A DNA stretch of 64,000 nucleotides from assembly GCA_019671005.1 (NCBI GenBank), contig CM033726.1:17543608-17607607 (forward strand), in the 5' to 3' direction. The number at the start of each line of letters is the position of its first letter. Positions within the stretch are counted from its first letter, which is position 1. Under the pieces are notes generated by a model. That model did no database searches and had not been told where the DNA came from. It saw only the letters and a list, made by a program, of their open reading frames with translations. Both the position numbers and the translations under genes were made by a program. Shown here piece after piece: positions 45,290 through 56,301 of the stretch. This stretch comes from Hibiscus mutabilis. Its lineage: Eukaryota > Streptophyta > Magnoliopsida > Malvales > Malvaceae.

Positions 45290-46340
45290 TTGATACACAA
45301 GCTTAAAGTTTTAAAGTTTTTCAATTTTAGGGTTCAAGGTTTTAGGTTAGGGTTTAGGGGTTTAGTGTGTAGGGTGTAGAATTTAAGGCTTATTATTAGA
45401 ATTTAGAGTTTAGGGATTGGGATTTAGGATTTAAGGTTTAGGTGCTAGAGTGCTAGGATTTAGGATTTAAGTTTTATAGAAGGGTTGTGTAATTTTTTTT
45501 TACACAGCTTGTGTATCATAACCCTTACAAAAATACATCCATGTTTAAAATATGAGTTATATTTTGATACACAAGCTGCGTAAAAAAATTTACACAACCC
45601 TTCATATTTAAACTATAAAATCTAAAATTTAAATCCTTAGCCCTAAAACCTTAAACCCTAAAGTTTAAATTATAACCATAAACCTTAAATTCTACTCCCT
45701 ACACACTAAATTGCTAAACCCTAGACCCTAACCTTAAACCCTAAAATTAAAAGGCTTGTGTAAACTATCAAAGTATTTTTCTTAAAATATTATATAATTA
45801 TCGCTATATATTTATAGGAAAATATACACAGTTTACACAAGCCTTTCAATTTTAGGGTTTTGGGATTTAGGTTAGGGCTTAGGTTGTAGGGTGTAGAATT
45901 TAAGATTTATGATTAGAACTTAGAGTTTAAGATTTGAGGTTTAGGGTTTAAGTTTTAGGATGTTAGAGTTAAAAATTTAGGTTTTAGATTTTATAGTTTA
46001 AATATGAAGGGTTGTGTAAATTTTTTTACATAGCTTATGCATTAAAATATAACCCATATTTATATGAGTAAAATTTTGTATGGGTAAAATTTCAATATAC
46101 AAGCTGTGTAAAACTAATTTTACACAAATCTGTATATTTACACTATAAAATCTAAATTTTAAATTCTTAACCCTAACCCTAAAAAACTAAACCCTAAACC
46201 TTAAACCATATACCCTAGATTTTAAACACTAAACTTAATTCTAAACCCTATAACTTAAACTCTAAACTCTAAACTAAAACTCTAACCCCTAAAACTAAAA
46301 GGCACGTATAAACTAAAGTTTACACGACCTGTGTATAAAT
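45290..46340. repeat. Four alternately inverted blocks of degenerate telomere-like (TTTAGGG) sequence
   Basis: Plus-strand TTTAGGG/TTTAGGA-like words fill about 45325-45480 and 45855-46000. CCCTAAA-like words fill about 45620-45770 and 46150-46300. The blocks are joined by short arms such as TTTACACA(G/A)CTTGTGTAT and GGCTTGTGTAAACT that are reverse complements of each other. The whole is two nested inverted repeats with a unit of about 260 bp. Confidence 0.85.
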
Positions 46341-47689
46341 TTTTTTCCTATTTATATTAGGTTACCTTCTTTTTAACCATTTTTATTTGTTATCTCATTT
46401 TTTATTCCCCTTCCAGTCATTTTTTTATATTGCGAGTATTCTTACTAAAACAACATATAACAGATGCAATCAAAAAAAATTGAAGAGATCAAATATTATT
46501 CCCTAATGTTCGAAGAGCCAACAAAATTTTCCTTTCTTCTTCCCCCTTCTCTCACTCTTATTATCCTTCATTTTTTTGTTTCCAAGACCACTCTTCTTTT
46601 TATTAATTCACCTAATTTTTATTTTATTCATCGAAATCTTTATGGATTCGTTTTTTATGTTCAACCATTCATTTTTTATGGTTTTAAAAGCCTTCTACTT
46701 TCTGGGGGTTTTTCACGAATAAAAATGACATAATATAATACATGTGAGTTTACTCTAAAATATTGCAAATTTTCTTTGATATTTTGTTAGAAATACTGTT
46801 TAGTGAGAAAATTTGAGATTGAAAAATGTGGGATTCAGGATGGATTTTCATCATAAAAATCGGGGTCAAAACATCAAAAAATTCAGGGCGGGGTCGGGTG
46901 TAGACATTTGATTTTCGAGTCGGAGTTGGGGCAGTAAAAGATATGCGCTGTTGTCATCCCTAGAGCGCTAATTCAAACTTAAAAACCTAACCAAAACCTG
47001 GCTCACACATGAAATAGACAAGTATCTCGACCTCCTAACAAATTTTTCTACTTTGAACAATAAGATGGGAGATTAAAAGGTTTACAGAGAAAGAAAAAGG
47101 AACTCTAGATTTATCTGATGATAGCAAACAAGGTTAAAGTTCGAATTCCAATCACATGTAATCCTTTCTCCTATCCCCAAACTACGAATTAATACGAAAT
47201 AAGAGAATGTACTTCATTTTAAGGTACACGAAAAGTTCAAAAATTACAAAACTAGAATATTTTAATACGTAGTCTCTTTATCTTTCTCTCTCTTTCCTCA
47301 TATATAACCAAAACCATGACTCAAAGGGAATCCAGAACCTTGGGAGGGACAAAAATGAAACTCACAAAACTGAAACATCAAAAGGGTCCCTATATTCATG
47401 CACAAGCCCTGCCCAGGATGTTCTTAACATCGTGAGCATTGTGCGGTCAATGACTAATCCAAAATTTGAAGCACCCCGTTATGCCAGTCTCTAAACTCTC
47501 ATACATGTTTTTTTAAAACAAACAAAATTTGTCAAGTTCTACTTGGGTTTGGTTATGCAATCTAGGTTACCAAAACTGTTGCTCTGTAGAAAAAAAAGAG
47601 AACAGACAGTTCTAGTACTATGAATTGGTATTTTGAAGTATAGGGCTGGTTAAGTAGACAGCTCAATCAAAATCCTTGGAAGAACCCAA
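46341..47689. other. Non-coding flank, probably the gene's 3' side
   Basis: No supported ORF. The part next to 47690 would be the 3' UTR of the minus-strand gene fragment. The rest shows nothing recognisable beyond AT-rich sequence. Confidence 0.4.
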
Positions 47690-48074
47690 CTACGAGTCTA
47701 CCCCATTGGAAAGCTTTTCACCGTTAGCTAAAGTAGCAGAACTACCTTGGTGGTGGCTCTCCTCAGTGTTAGTAGTTCGAGGTCTCCCTGCTCTTGATCG
47801 AATATTGGAACCAATAGGAAAGGGTTCCTAAATAATGAGAAACTAGGGGTTAAAAAATGCTTGAGACTTCCTTAATTACAGATATTATAGTAGGGAAGGC
47901 TGCACAAATAAAACTACAATACGAATCTGGAAAGTAAGAAAGAAAAAGAAATTACATTGAGCTTGTTTATGGAGTGACAGAGTGTGATACAACTTACCTG
48001 ATCACCAGCATTTGGGCCATAAGAATGAAAGAGAATAGGGCAGCATCGTTTATCTCATTCATCAGGCTTGAATT
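47690..48074 (-). pseudogene. Last two exons of an unidentified host gene, cut by an LTR
   Basis: On the minus strand a candidate exon 48074-47998 follows a CATTTCCAG acceptor and ends at a perfect donor CAG/GTAAGTT. A 170-bp intron (47997-47828) ends ATTATTTAG, and a last exon 47827-47690 encodes 45 hydrophilic residues beginning EPFPIGSNIRSRAGRPR, with a TAG stop. In that frame the upstream exon reads YGPNAGDQ at its end but has a TGA further in. Another frame of the same exon is open and hydrophobic, so the true frame is uncertain. No family was recognised. Upstream sequence is lost to the LTR at 48096. Confidence 0.45.
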
Positions 48075-48095
48075 CTGGAAATGAGCAATAAGAGC

Positions 48096-48581
48096 TGTAA
48101 CACCCTCGACCCGGATGTCACATTTGTGCCTCAAGCCCAACCCATTATTATAAAATTTTGACCTAGTTTTGCCCAATCCAAAATCTATTTTGAAAGTCCA
48201 TTTATTTACAGCCCAATAAAGCATAATAAATAATTAAAAACATGCCAAACCTACTAACCTGCGAACAAAAACAATGATTCCGAACGCTAAGCTAACAAAG
48301 CTCAGTGGACACACCGCCACTCAACCATGCTTCATGCAAATCATAAATAAAGCAATGCAACAAGAATGATATCATGGCAAGATAACAATGGCGCTACCAT
48401 ATCCGCCTAAATACATGGCATTATGAACGTATGATCACGCACACAGCTCGTACAAGTATCTCATACATTTACCTAGCACCACACTGATGACACCAACAAC
48501 ATTAAGTGAGGTCCGTGTCCACAAAGCATCGGAATCCTACACTTCAGTGAGGCTCACGTCCATAAAGCATTGGGATCATAC
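48096..48581 (-). repeat. LTR fragment of a B-like element, truncated by E
   Basis: It starts TGTAACACCCTCGACCCGG, the same terminal words as B's LTR, but the interior differs. A direct repeat of about 40 bp (CAGTGAGGCTCACGTCCATAAAGCA and a close copy) lies at 48500-48581. E begins at 48582, so the rest of this LTR must lie beyond the window. By analogy with B the strand is given as minus; this is uncertain. Confidence 0.6.
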
Positions 48582-49191
48582 TGTAATCACTCATTTTTAT
48601 CTAATCTCTAAGTTTCATATTAATATATTAGTGCATGATTACATACATGTGTGTGTGTGTGTATATGTTATTAATATTACATAATGATATATGTGTGAAT
48701 TTATGCATGGTGCATATATTTGTGTTGTGTATTACGTACCTATTAATATGTGTGTGATATGGTTATATTTACGTTAGGAGTATCATATATTGTAGGTTGG
48801 TATATGTGCATTTATGAGTAGGTTTATATATGTTTGCATGTATATATTATTAATTTCCTTGTTATTATTGAATGTATACGAATGAGTGTTGCATAAATTG
48901 TATGTATTATTATTAAGTGTATTTACGTGTGAATGTATTTCATTACAATTATATGTATGTGTACGTAAGTATGTATGTGTATGCATTTACCATTATATTA
49001 ATATATTATTATTAATATGTATGGACAAATCTGAAAATAATGAAAAAAAACCCACTTAAATTAAGTGTTCATATTATTACAAAACCCATAAATTACAAGG
49101 CCCGGTTGGCCCAAGCCCAAAACCCCAGTAGAACCCTAATACATTAGATATCTAACCCTAATTACTTTGTCTTTGCGCAGCCAACCAGGAG

Positions 49192-49222
49192 CCGTTGGAT
49201 CAAAATATGGATCCAACGGCCA
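49192..49222. promoter_or_regulatory. Inverted repeat CCGTTGGATC/GATCCAACGG with an MSA-like word
   Basis: Arms of 10 bp (49192-49201 and 49210-49219) around an AAAATATG loop. TCCAACGGCCA at 49212-49222 fits the plant M-phase activator (MSA) consensus YCYAACGGYYA exactly. MSA sites bind three-repeat MYB proteins. Function in this LTR is inferred. Confidence 0.5.
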
Positions 49223-49429
49223 CGATCAAGGAGGGAAAAATATCTAGATGGCCACGTGAATTACACGCTCGGACTGTTCGAATGCCACGCGCGGACCCTT
49301 CGATATCCCACGCGTGCGTGAGTCCCACGCGCTATAACTCCTCGACTGCTGAGCCCCACGTGTCAAGATCTGGAGCCGTTCCACCGATCGAGGTTTCATC
49401 TGGACCGTGCATTCTTCAAGCTATCCCGA

Positions 49430-49455
49430 CCGTTAGATCGAATCTGATCCAACGG
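49430..49455. promoter_or_regulatory. Second CCGTTAGATC/GATCCAACGG inverted repeat
   Basis: A second copy of the palindromic MYB-core pair, with one mismatch between the arms, 238 bp downstream of the first. A's LTR keeps a decayed copy at 39250-39276. Confidence 0.5.
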
Positions 49456-51543
49456 CCGAGAACGCCTCTACCCGAAGACATCTCCCCCACACCGCCACTA
49501 TGCTTCCACCATGCCGGCCTCCAACTACCGCGTTCAGATATATCAAAGAAAAACACAAAAAAAGAGGCGATGTCAGTATCATTTCAGATCTAAAAATATT
49601 TTACAGTACTTGCTACCAAACCAAAAAGAGAGTGATATATGTATGAAACAAGTAATTATAAGGCAGTCCGGTTGTAATCAGAGAGAAAAATAAAAAAGAA
49701 GCACAAAGTTTTCAGTGGTAACTCTCTTTTCTTTTTTTACTTCTTTGCATGCATACAAAAAATACGAAGTGATAAAAAAGAGAGGGATGTAGATTTGTTA
49801 CCTTCGTCGTCGATGGATCTCCCCTCACCAGTGACAAGCCTCTTCAGCTTTCCCAAGCTGAACATGGTGAACTGAAGGGAGTTGGAGGTCCCTTTTGGTT
49901 TCATTTCGGTTAAACATAAACAAAAAAAAACCCTTTTTCGTTTCGTATCTACTTAGATCTAGTCAAAAGGGTGAGTCTTAGTGTAAATCTAAGTTCATAT
50001 TCGGGTTCGATTTGGAAAGAGGTTGGTTTTGGGTGTTTCTTTTGGTTCGCCGGTGCCGGCTAGCGGCGACCGGCGGCGGAAGGGACGGTGGAGAGTCGCC
50101 GGGTTTTGGGTTCATCAAAGTTTGGGGATGGGTGAGTTGAGAGAAAATGAGAAAGAAAAGGGTTATTATAAAACCGGTTAAGGAAAAATGAGAAAAAATT
50201 GGGATCGGGATGAAAAAAGGGTTTTTATAGACATTTTATTTTGTGAAATGGTAAAATTCTGAAATAAATCCCCCCGCGTTTTCGATATTTTCACTTATGT
50301 CTTGCCGCATGGGATATTTACAATTCTGGTCCCCTTTATATTCTAAAATCTTGCAATCCAACCCCTGGATTAAATTGAATCAGTTTTTAATGGCGAAATT
50401 ACCTCACCAGTCCCACCGTGTTTTCGAAACTTTCACTTGAAGCCTGCCCCTTGGTCCAATTATAGTTTTAGTCATCTTAGGTTATGTTCAGTTTGCAAAT
50501 TCATCCCTAAATCGCATACTATTGTCTTTTAATTTATGTTTCTTATGTTTATTTCTTTTCATTTCAGTCATGTTCCATATTTAAATATTCATGTTCGTTT
50601 ATTATGATCGTGTATGTTGATGTAGCCTTTTCATATGTCTCTCGTACATGCTTTGTATTTTCATGTTTACATGTATATATGTGTTAAGTTTATGGCGATT
50701 ATGTATTTTTATACATTTGCTCGGTCATTCGTATCACACATATTAGATTGATATTTTAGTTGGCTCGTACACAACATGTTTTATATTTTAGCATGTATTG
50801 CATGTTTTCTTTGCTTTTAGGCTACGTGTTAGTATATTTTCTTGGTCATGTATAATGCCATGTTCTACATATGTTACAATGTGTCTTATTGTAATATGTA
50901 TATCTTCTTGTAATATGTGTTTTTGTTCCATGCCTTGTTATTATGATAAGTTATGTTTGTTTTTAGTCACGAGTAGGAGTAATCTGTATGCATGTATGTT
51001 TTAGATTAGTATTTTATTTATGTTCGATTAATAGTTTATTATGTTAATATTTATTGTATTTAAATTATTTGCCATGTTTTATATTTTGTTCACTAAGTTT
51101 ACATAATGGAATATATAATTTCAATGCGGTGCCCTTTTATCCAAGCGTAAACGGGGCCAGTATCACGCGTAGTGATAGTGGTTGGGCGTTTACTCTCGGA
51201 TAACGGGGCCCTTAAAATTTATTCGCAATTATAACCGAATTTTAAACTAATCGTCACTTTAATCCGAAAAATCTAACATTAACAAAGCGGTAATTATTAA
51301 AGTACCAATTTTGGGCGGTGTGGGGGTGCTAATCCTTCCCCATCCGTAACCGACTCCCGAACTCAAAGCTTTTGAATCTCTGGTTTTATGGTGTCCGGCC
51401 TACCTAAGTGGCCGGTGGCGACTCCAATTTTTAAATAAAATACGGTTTTTAAAACCCCCACGGAATAAATATTTTAATACCCGAAAAACCACAAACATTT
51501 CGAAAACACTCGTGTTTTAGCGAAAAGAAGACATCGCTACAGA

Positions 51544-51561
51544 TGGCGACTCCGCTGGGGA
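51544..51561 (+). other. Element E primer-binding site
   Basis: TGGCGACTCCGCTGGGGA starts two bases after the LTR end. The same kind of site is known from Ogre elements (assigned to tRNA-Arg from memory). Confidence 0.8.
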
Positions 51562-51747
51562 TGATTTTTTGTTTTTAAAAAACAAATGAGAGTCAAGCTT
51601 TTAAAATAATTACCGCTTTATTAATATTAGAAATTTCGGGTTAAAGTGACTATTAAATTAACATTCGGTTATAATTGCGCGTTTATTTTAACGCTTTTTA
51701 AAATATGGCATATAAACCCGTTTTTTAAGTGGGGGGGAAACGTTAAT

Positions 51748-51849
51748 GCTTTCGTGGAGATATCGTTCTCCCGTATGAGCCTAGCAAGTACCTTCGGGGC
51801 TCGAGTACCTTATGCTTTCGTAAGGATATCGTTCCTTCGTATGGGCATA
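51748..51849 (+). other. Pair of covarying leader hairpins in E
   Basis: Hairpin 1 (51748-51780) has stem GGAGA/TCTCC around loop TATCGT and outer GCT/AGC. Hairpin 2 (51811-51849) has stem AAGGA/TCCTT around the same loop and outer TATGC/GCATA. Flanks GCTTTCGT and CGTATG are shared. The stems differ at three positions and every change is compensated. They lie where packaging or dimerisation signals sit in retroelement RNA; that role is inferred. Confidence 0.7.
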
Positions 51850-52165
51850 AGCGAATGGGTCCCCCTAAATTGAACCCGGTTGAAAGGAGCCTATAATGGG
51901 TGATGATCGGGGGCCTTGCTACTCTTAGTAGAGGACAACAAGGACAATTCGGGTACCTCCTAGAACCAAGACTGCATGTAGAGAATACATAGAAACCTAC
52001 CCCTTTAGAGCCATGTGGATAACCTTAGGTTTTAGACGGGATAAATAGGGTTGTTTTATGTGTTTATTCTGTTTAATTTTGTCCTTTTATTTATATATTT
52101 ATTAAATTTATCTGGTACTGACTTGTTTTCTTTTTCGCTTCTGTTTTTTTTCATACATCATACAT
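51850..52165 (+). other. Element E leader, remainder
   Basis: Non-coding stretch between the hairpins and ORF1, ending in a T-rich tract (52040-52160). No conserved motif recognised. Confidence 0.5.
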
Positions 52166-54517
52166 TTGCATCACATAAAGGTACTGGATCAAGTGGTTTG
52201 CCTGATCAGAAAGTCTTTCACCATGGAAAAAAGGTGCCTTAGGAAAGAAGAGCTTAATTTGTCAGTCAGACATTGGTCAGAGGTCAACCAGAAAGCCCAA
52301 GGGGACAGTTCGCCGAACGAACGCGTAATAGCAGGGTACACCTATGTGAGTCTCCAACAGAACAACTTATGGGATCTTCAAAGCATTTGGGAAAGATGGG
52401 ACCGAAGACTACAGGACTTGTTTTGCGATAGTTATGGCGACATTGCACAACTTTTATATGTTCGGGTTAACCAGCCTCTGCTCCGAGCTATTTTTCAGTT
52501 CTGGAATCCTGTCTTTTGCTGCTTCACCTTCAATGGGCAGGACATGATGCCTATAGTAGAAGAATACACTGTTTTACTTAACCAGAAAAATGTTCAGGAA
52601 GATTGGATCTACGCGAAGCCTCCGAGGAATCAGAATTACACTTCGAAGCTCAAAACCTTTGCAGGAATGAGTGACGATTGGGTTAATGGCCTGATTCAGC
52701 TCCGAGGAGACAATACAGTTTTTGCATGGGAAAGTATTCGGGACATCATACCGACACATCCAGACGAGGCAAAGAAGATGAACCTATTCACCTTAGGAAT
52801 ATATGGCTTGGTGATCTTTCCGAGAGTACTTGGGAACATTGACATAGCCATTCTGGACTTGTTTGAGCGTGTGAAACGGAGAGCAAACCCAGTACCAGCA
52901 ATCTTGGCCGAGACCTTTATTTCTTTAAATGCTAGTCAGAAGCATGAAGAATGACGTTTTCGAGGATGTGCACAGCTATTACAGGTATGGATTCAGAGTC
53001 ACATGTGGAAGACACCGACGAGGGTCCTGCCGGGGATATCCTTTCAAGGTTTTTCGCCTTTACGGGAGTACTTAGCAAAAGAATGGCGAGAAGACTTGAA
53101 AACAAAAAAATGGACTAGTTTCTTCAGGAACATTCAAGACGAAGACATAGCATGGAGGGTCCCATGGCTCGGCAAAGTTAATTACTTTTTATACAGTTGC
53201 GGTGATTTCAACTGGCTGATGATGTTGGGATTGCACGGAGGGATTGCTTGTGCTCCGCTTTTGGTGTCTCGACAGTTCGGGTCACGACAGTTCATTCCCA
53301 ATACCGCCGGGTTAAGCCAAACTAAATTTCTTTTCAAAAGGGAGTTCAAAGGAAAAGTTCAGACTATCATGAGGGTTTGGGACCATTGTTACCGAATCAG
53401 GGTGGAAGGAGACATCAAGCACATGACCACCCCAGACTACGATCTTTGGAGACGTTTGAGGGTTAATAATGTGATTCTTGAATCTGATCAAGGACCAGCG
53501 GTGTCGCTCGAGGAGCTTACAAGGGTGGTACCGTCTGAAACTGACATCTTACGGAATGAACTCAAAGAAATTAAAAGGAAAATGGACACCCAACAGACTC
53601 AACATGCGAGTGAGCTCTATAAGGCAAGCTTAGAGGTCGACGAACGGGATGGGATCATTAGGCAGTTGAAGAAATTAAATACGGATTTGAGCGACAAGAA
53701 CGCTCTTTATCAAAAGGATGCCCTTTTACTACAAGCAAAAATACAAAAGCCTGGCCGGAGTCAGTTCATAGCCGTGGAAAAAGAAAGAATGAATGGTATC
53801 CGTTTGGTGGAAGAAGAACGAGAAATCAGCAAGAGAGCAATCGAGAAGGAGATAGAAAGCTGCCGGTTGGCTATTGAGGAAGAAAAACAGTCCTCCAAGA
53901 AGGCCATTGACCAAGAAAAGGGAAGACTCGGGCAAGAAATTAGCAAGGGAAAACAAGCAGTCAATCATGAGAGAGAAAACGACGTCGTATGGAAAAGAAA
54001 GTCCACGAGTAGCCGGAATAGACTGTTAGAGATGCAAAAGTTATACGACGACACTATCCTAAGTCTGGATCAAAGCCGAAGTCAGAATGTCGAACTGAGA
54101 GAAAAGGTGGAAGAAATAGAACTCTTCTTTCAAACGTACTGCCAGAGGAATGGCTTCACTGAGCTACAAGAAAGCGAACACGAAGTAGGCATGTTACGAA
54201 CCCAAATTAAGTCCCTTGAAGCAACTGTTGAAGATTATAAGGAAATAATTAGTGTATTCGAAGAGACTACAGCCGGAGGGAACACTTATTGGCAGAGGAG
54301 ACTGCGTGATGCTGCCCGGATGGTACAGGATAGGGACCAGTATTACACAAACCTGATGGTGGACATACAGCGAGTCCCCAGACATGTGAATGATTTGGCC
54401 GTCGAGGCTGAAACACTCCGACCTTTAATAGTCCTAGAAATGGAAGAAGCTCCCAGGTTCATCAAGTTGCTCAGGGCAATTAGAAGATTAGGAGATAGAG
54501 CTAGGGCTTATCTATAG
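52166..54517 (+). pseudogene. Element E ORF1: plant-specific domain plus coiled coil, one internal stop
   Basis: A frame of 783 codons has a single TGA at 52952-52954. Before it, residues about 60-260 resemble a plant domain of unknown function, DUF7745-like from memory: FWNPVFCCFTFNGQDMMPI, EEYTVLL, FTLGIYGLVIFPRVLG, PAILAETF. After it: PLREYLAKEW, DEDIAWRVPW, APLLVSRQFGSRQF. From about residue 450 on it is a long Glu/Lys/Arg-rich coiled coil. An ORF upstream of gag is characteristic of Ogre elements; its role is unknown. The start at 52166 is the first ATG; a leader frame may begin later. Confidence 0.8.
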
Positions 54518-54813
54518 GGCTCTGTGTTGTAATTAGCTCTTTTTTATTAGGGATCTTCATTTTGTAATATGAACTATGTTGTAATTTAGACCCTTTAGTT
54601 CCCGTGGAAGTAGTTCAAAAGGGTGATTACCAGCGAAATCAGTACCTTATCTGCATACATTCTTGCATTGCATCATGACATTCGCATCATTATACATGCA
54701 TTTATTTCTCTTGCAATCATATTAATGTTATGAATATTGTGGCAGTGTGTGAAAATAGGAGTTAACCCGCAATCATTCATCATCCATTCTTTACCCGATT
54801 ACAAAGCAAGCTC
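54518..54813 (+). other. Spacer between ORF1 and gag of E
   Basis: Non-coding, AT-rich, with TGCATTGCATCATGACATTCG-like words near 54665. No gene recognised. Confidence 0.5.
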
Positions 54814-56200
54814 ATGGAAGACAGGATAATCAATCTAGAAAAGGGGCAAAGAGAGCTCGAAGCAAGGTTTGAAGAGGCTCAAAGAAGCCTCAGTGACCAG
54901 ATTGCTCAGTCGCAAGCATCGATAGTATCCGACATAACCGCATTATTGGCTAAAAGTCTTGGAAAGAGAGTGGAAGGAGAAACTGTTCAAGAACCATAGG
55001 GTACCTAGTTCACAATAAGGTTCAACCAGCTGCGCCAAATTTGACTAGAAGGGTGTATATCGACCCTGCAGGAATGTCAGCTAATCTTCAAGTAGGGGCA
55101 TCTGAGACTCAACCCCTCAACACTGAAGCACTCTATGAAGAGGAGGTGCCAGACCTGAATGTGTTGAAAGGATCAGGGCAGAGGTAAAGAAAAAATGGGA
55201 TGAAAGGTTTTGCCTCATGGAGGAAAAATTTAAAACTTTACAAGCTATTGATGAGTCAGGAAATGATGCTAGTGACTTAAGTCTGGTATCCGATCTTGTC
55301 CTACCTCCAAAATTTAAAACGCCAGAGTTCGATAAATACGATGGAACCACGTTTCCTTCCGCGCACATAATAATGTACTGTCGGAAGATGGAGGCCTATC
55401 TTAAGGATGAGAAGCTACTGATTCACTGTTTCCAAGACAGCCTAACTGAAGCGGCGTTACGGTGGTACACCCAGTTGAGCAAGGTAAATGTCAAGACATG
55501 GAAAGATCTGTCAAGAGCATTCATTGAGCAATATAAGCATGTAACAGATATGACTCCCAGTAGGATTATGCTGGAAAATATGGGGCAGAAGTCCAACGAA
55601 AGTCTACGACAATATGCTCAAATGCGGCAGGAAGTGGCCGCCCAAATTCAGCCACCCCTCTCGGAACATGAAATTACGCCACTATTCGTTAATACTTTGA
55701 AAGGGGCACTTTTCGATCACCTCATTAATAATACAACACAGAGTTTTGCTGATCTAATTAGGACTGGGGAGTCCCTTGAATTGGCAATGAAGAGTGGCAG
55801 GATTGATAGTGGGGAAGGATCTCAGAAATACAGCAAGAAGAATAAAGTAAACGCCACCAGCACTTACACCACCCCGAAGAATTTTACAGTCTCACAGCCA
55901 CAAGCACCTGTGGGAAGAGCACAAAACTCGAATCAAAGAGAGGAGAGAACCTCCAAAAAAGAGAAAGAGAGGAAAACTTTTACTCCCCTACCCGTTCCGT
56001 ACTCGGAGCTTTACTCCCAGTTGTATGAAGCAGACCTGGTCCGTCCATATTACGTTACTCATTTCAAACCGCCATTCCCTTCTTGGTATATAACCCGAAC
56101 GCGCATTGCGACTATCACGGCGGTGCCCCTGGACATCCCACCGAGAACTGCCTTGCCTTCAAAAAACTTGTGTAGAGCTTAATTGATTCTGGGATATTAA
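54814..56200 (+). pseudogene. gag: Element E gag, broken by frameshifts
   Basis: The N-terminal coiled coil (EDRIINLEKGQRELEARFEEA) reads from 54814 to a TAG at 54997-54999. The middle reads in another frame (VYIDPAGMSANLQ near 55060). The main capsid frame is 55217-56182, with KFKTPEFDKYDGTT, HCFQDSLTEAALRWY, WKDLSRAFIEQYKH and NESLRQYA. The zinc knuckle HCDYHGGAPGHPTENC (56102-56150) is in yet another frame. At least three frame changes and stops are present. Gag would package element RNA. The order and motifs match A's gag. Confidence 0.8.
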
Positions 56201-56301
56201 AGTTTGAAGAACCGAGTGTAGCTAATAACCCGTTACCTAATCATGAGAATAGATGAGTAAATGTTATTGAAGAATGCTTTACCAGGAAGATTAAGGATAA
56301 T

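Larger units (their letters stand above)
48582..51541 (+). repeat. Element E 5' LTR
   Basis: It runs from TGTAATCACTCA to CGCTACA. It is homologous to A's LTR: same start, same AT-rich block, CACCAGTGACAAGCC segment near 49830, and a TAACC(G/A)ACTCCCGAAC segment near the end. Predicted ORFs such as 49195-49593 fall within it and have no domain. The G/C-rich GCCGGTGCCGGC patch at 50050 is also LTR. Confidence 0.85.

Noticed and set aside
45290..46340. True interstitial telomere from a chromosome fusion
   Set aside because: Repeats are very degenerate and change orientation four times with shared connectors, which a single fusion does not produce.
46464..46733. 89-codon hydrophobic frame that could look like a membrane protein
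   Set aside because: AT-rich sequence with a Phe/Leu/Ile bias from T runs; no splice sites or family resemblance.
49195..49593. 132-codon frame in a GC-richer segment
   Set aside because: It lies inside E's LTR, overlaps the palindromic MYB-type sites, and A's homologous LTR does not keep the frame.
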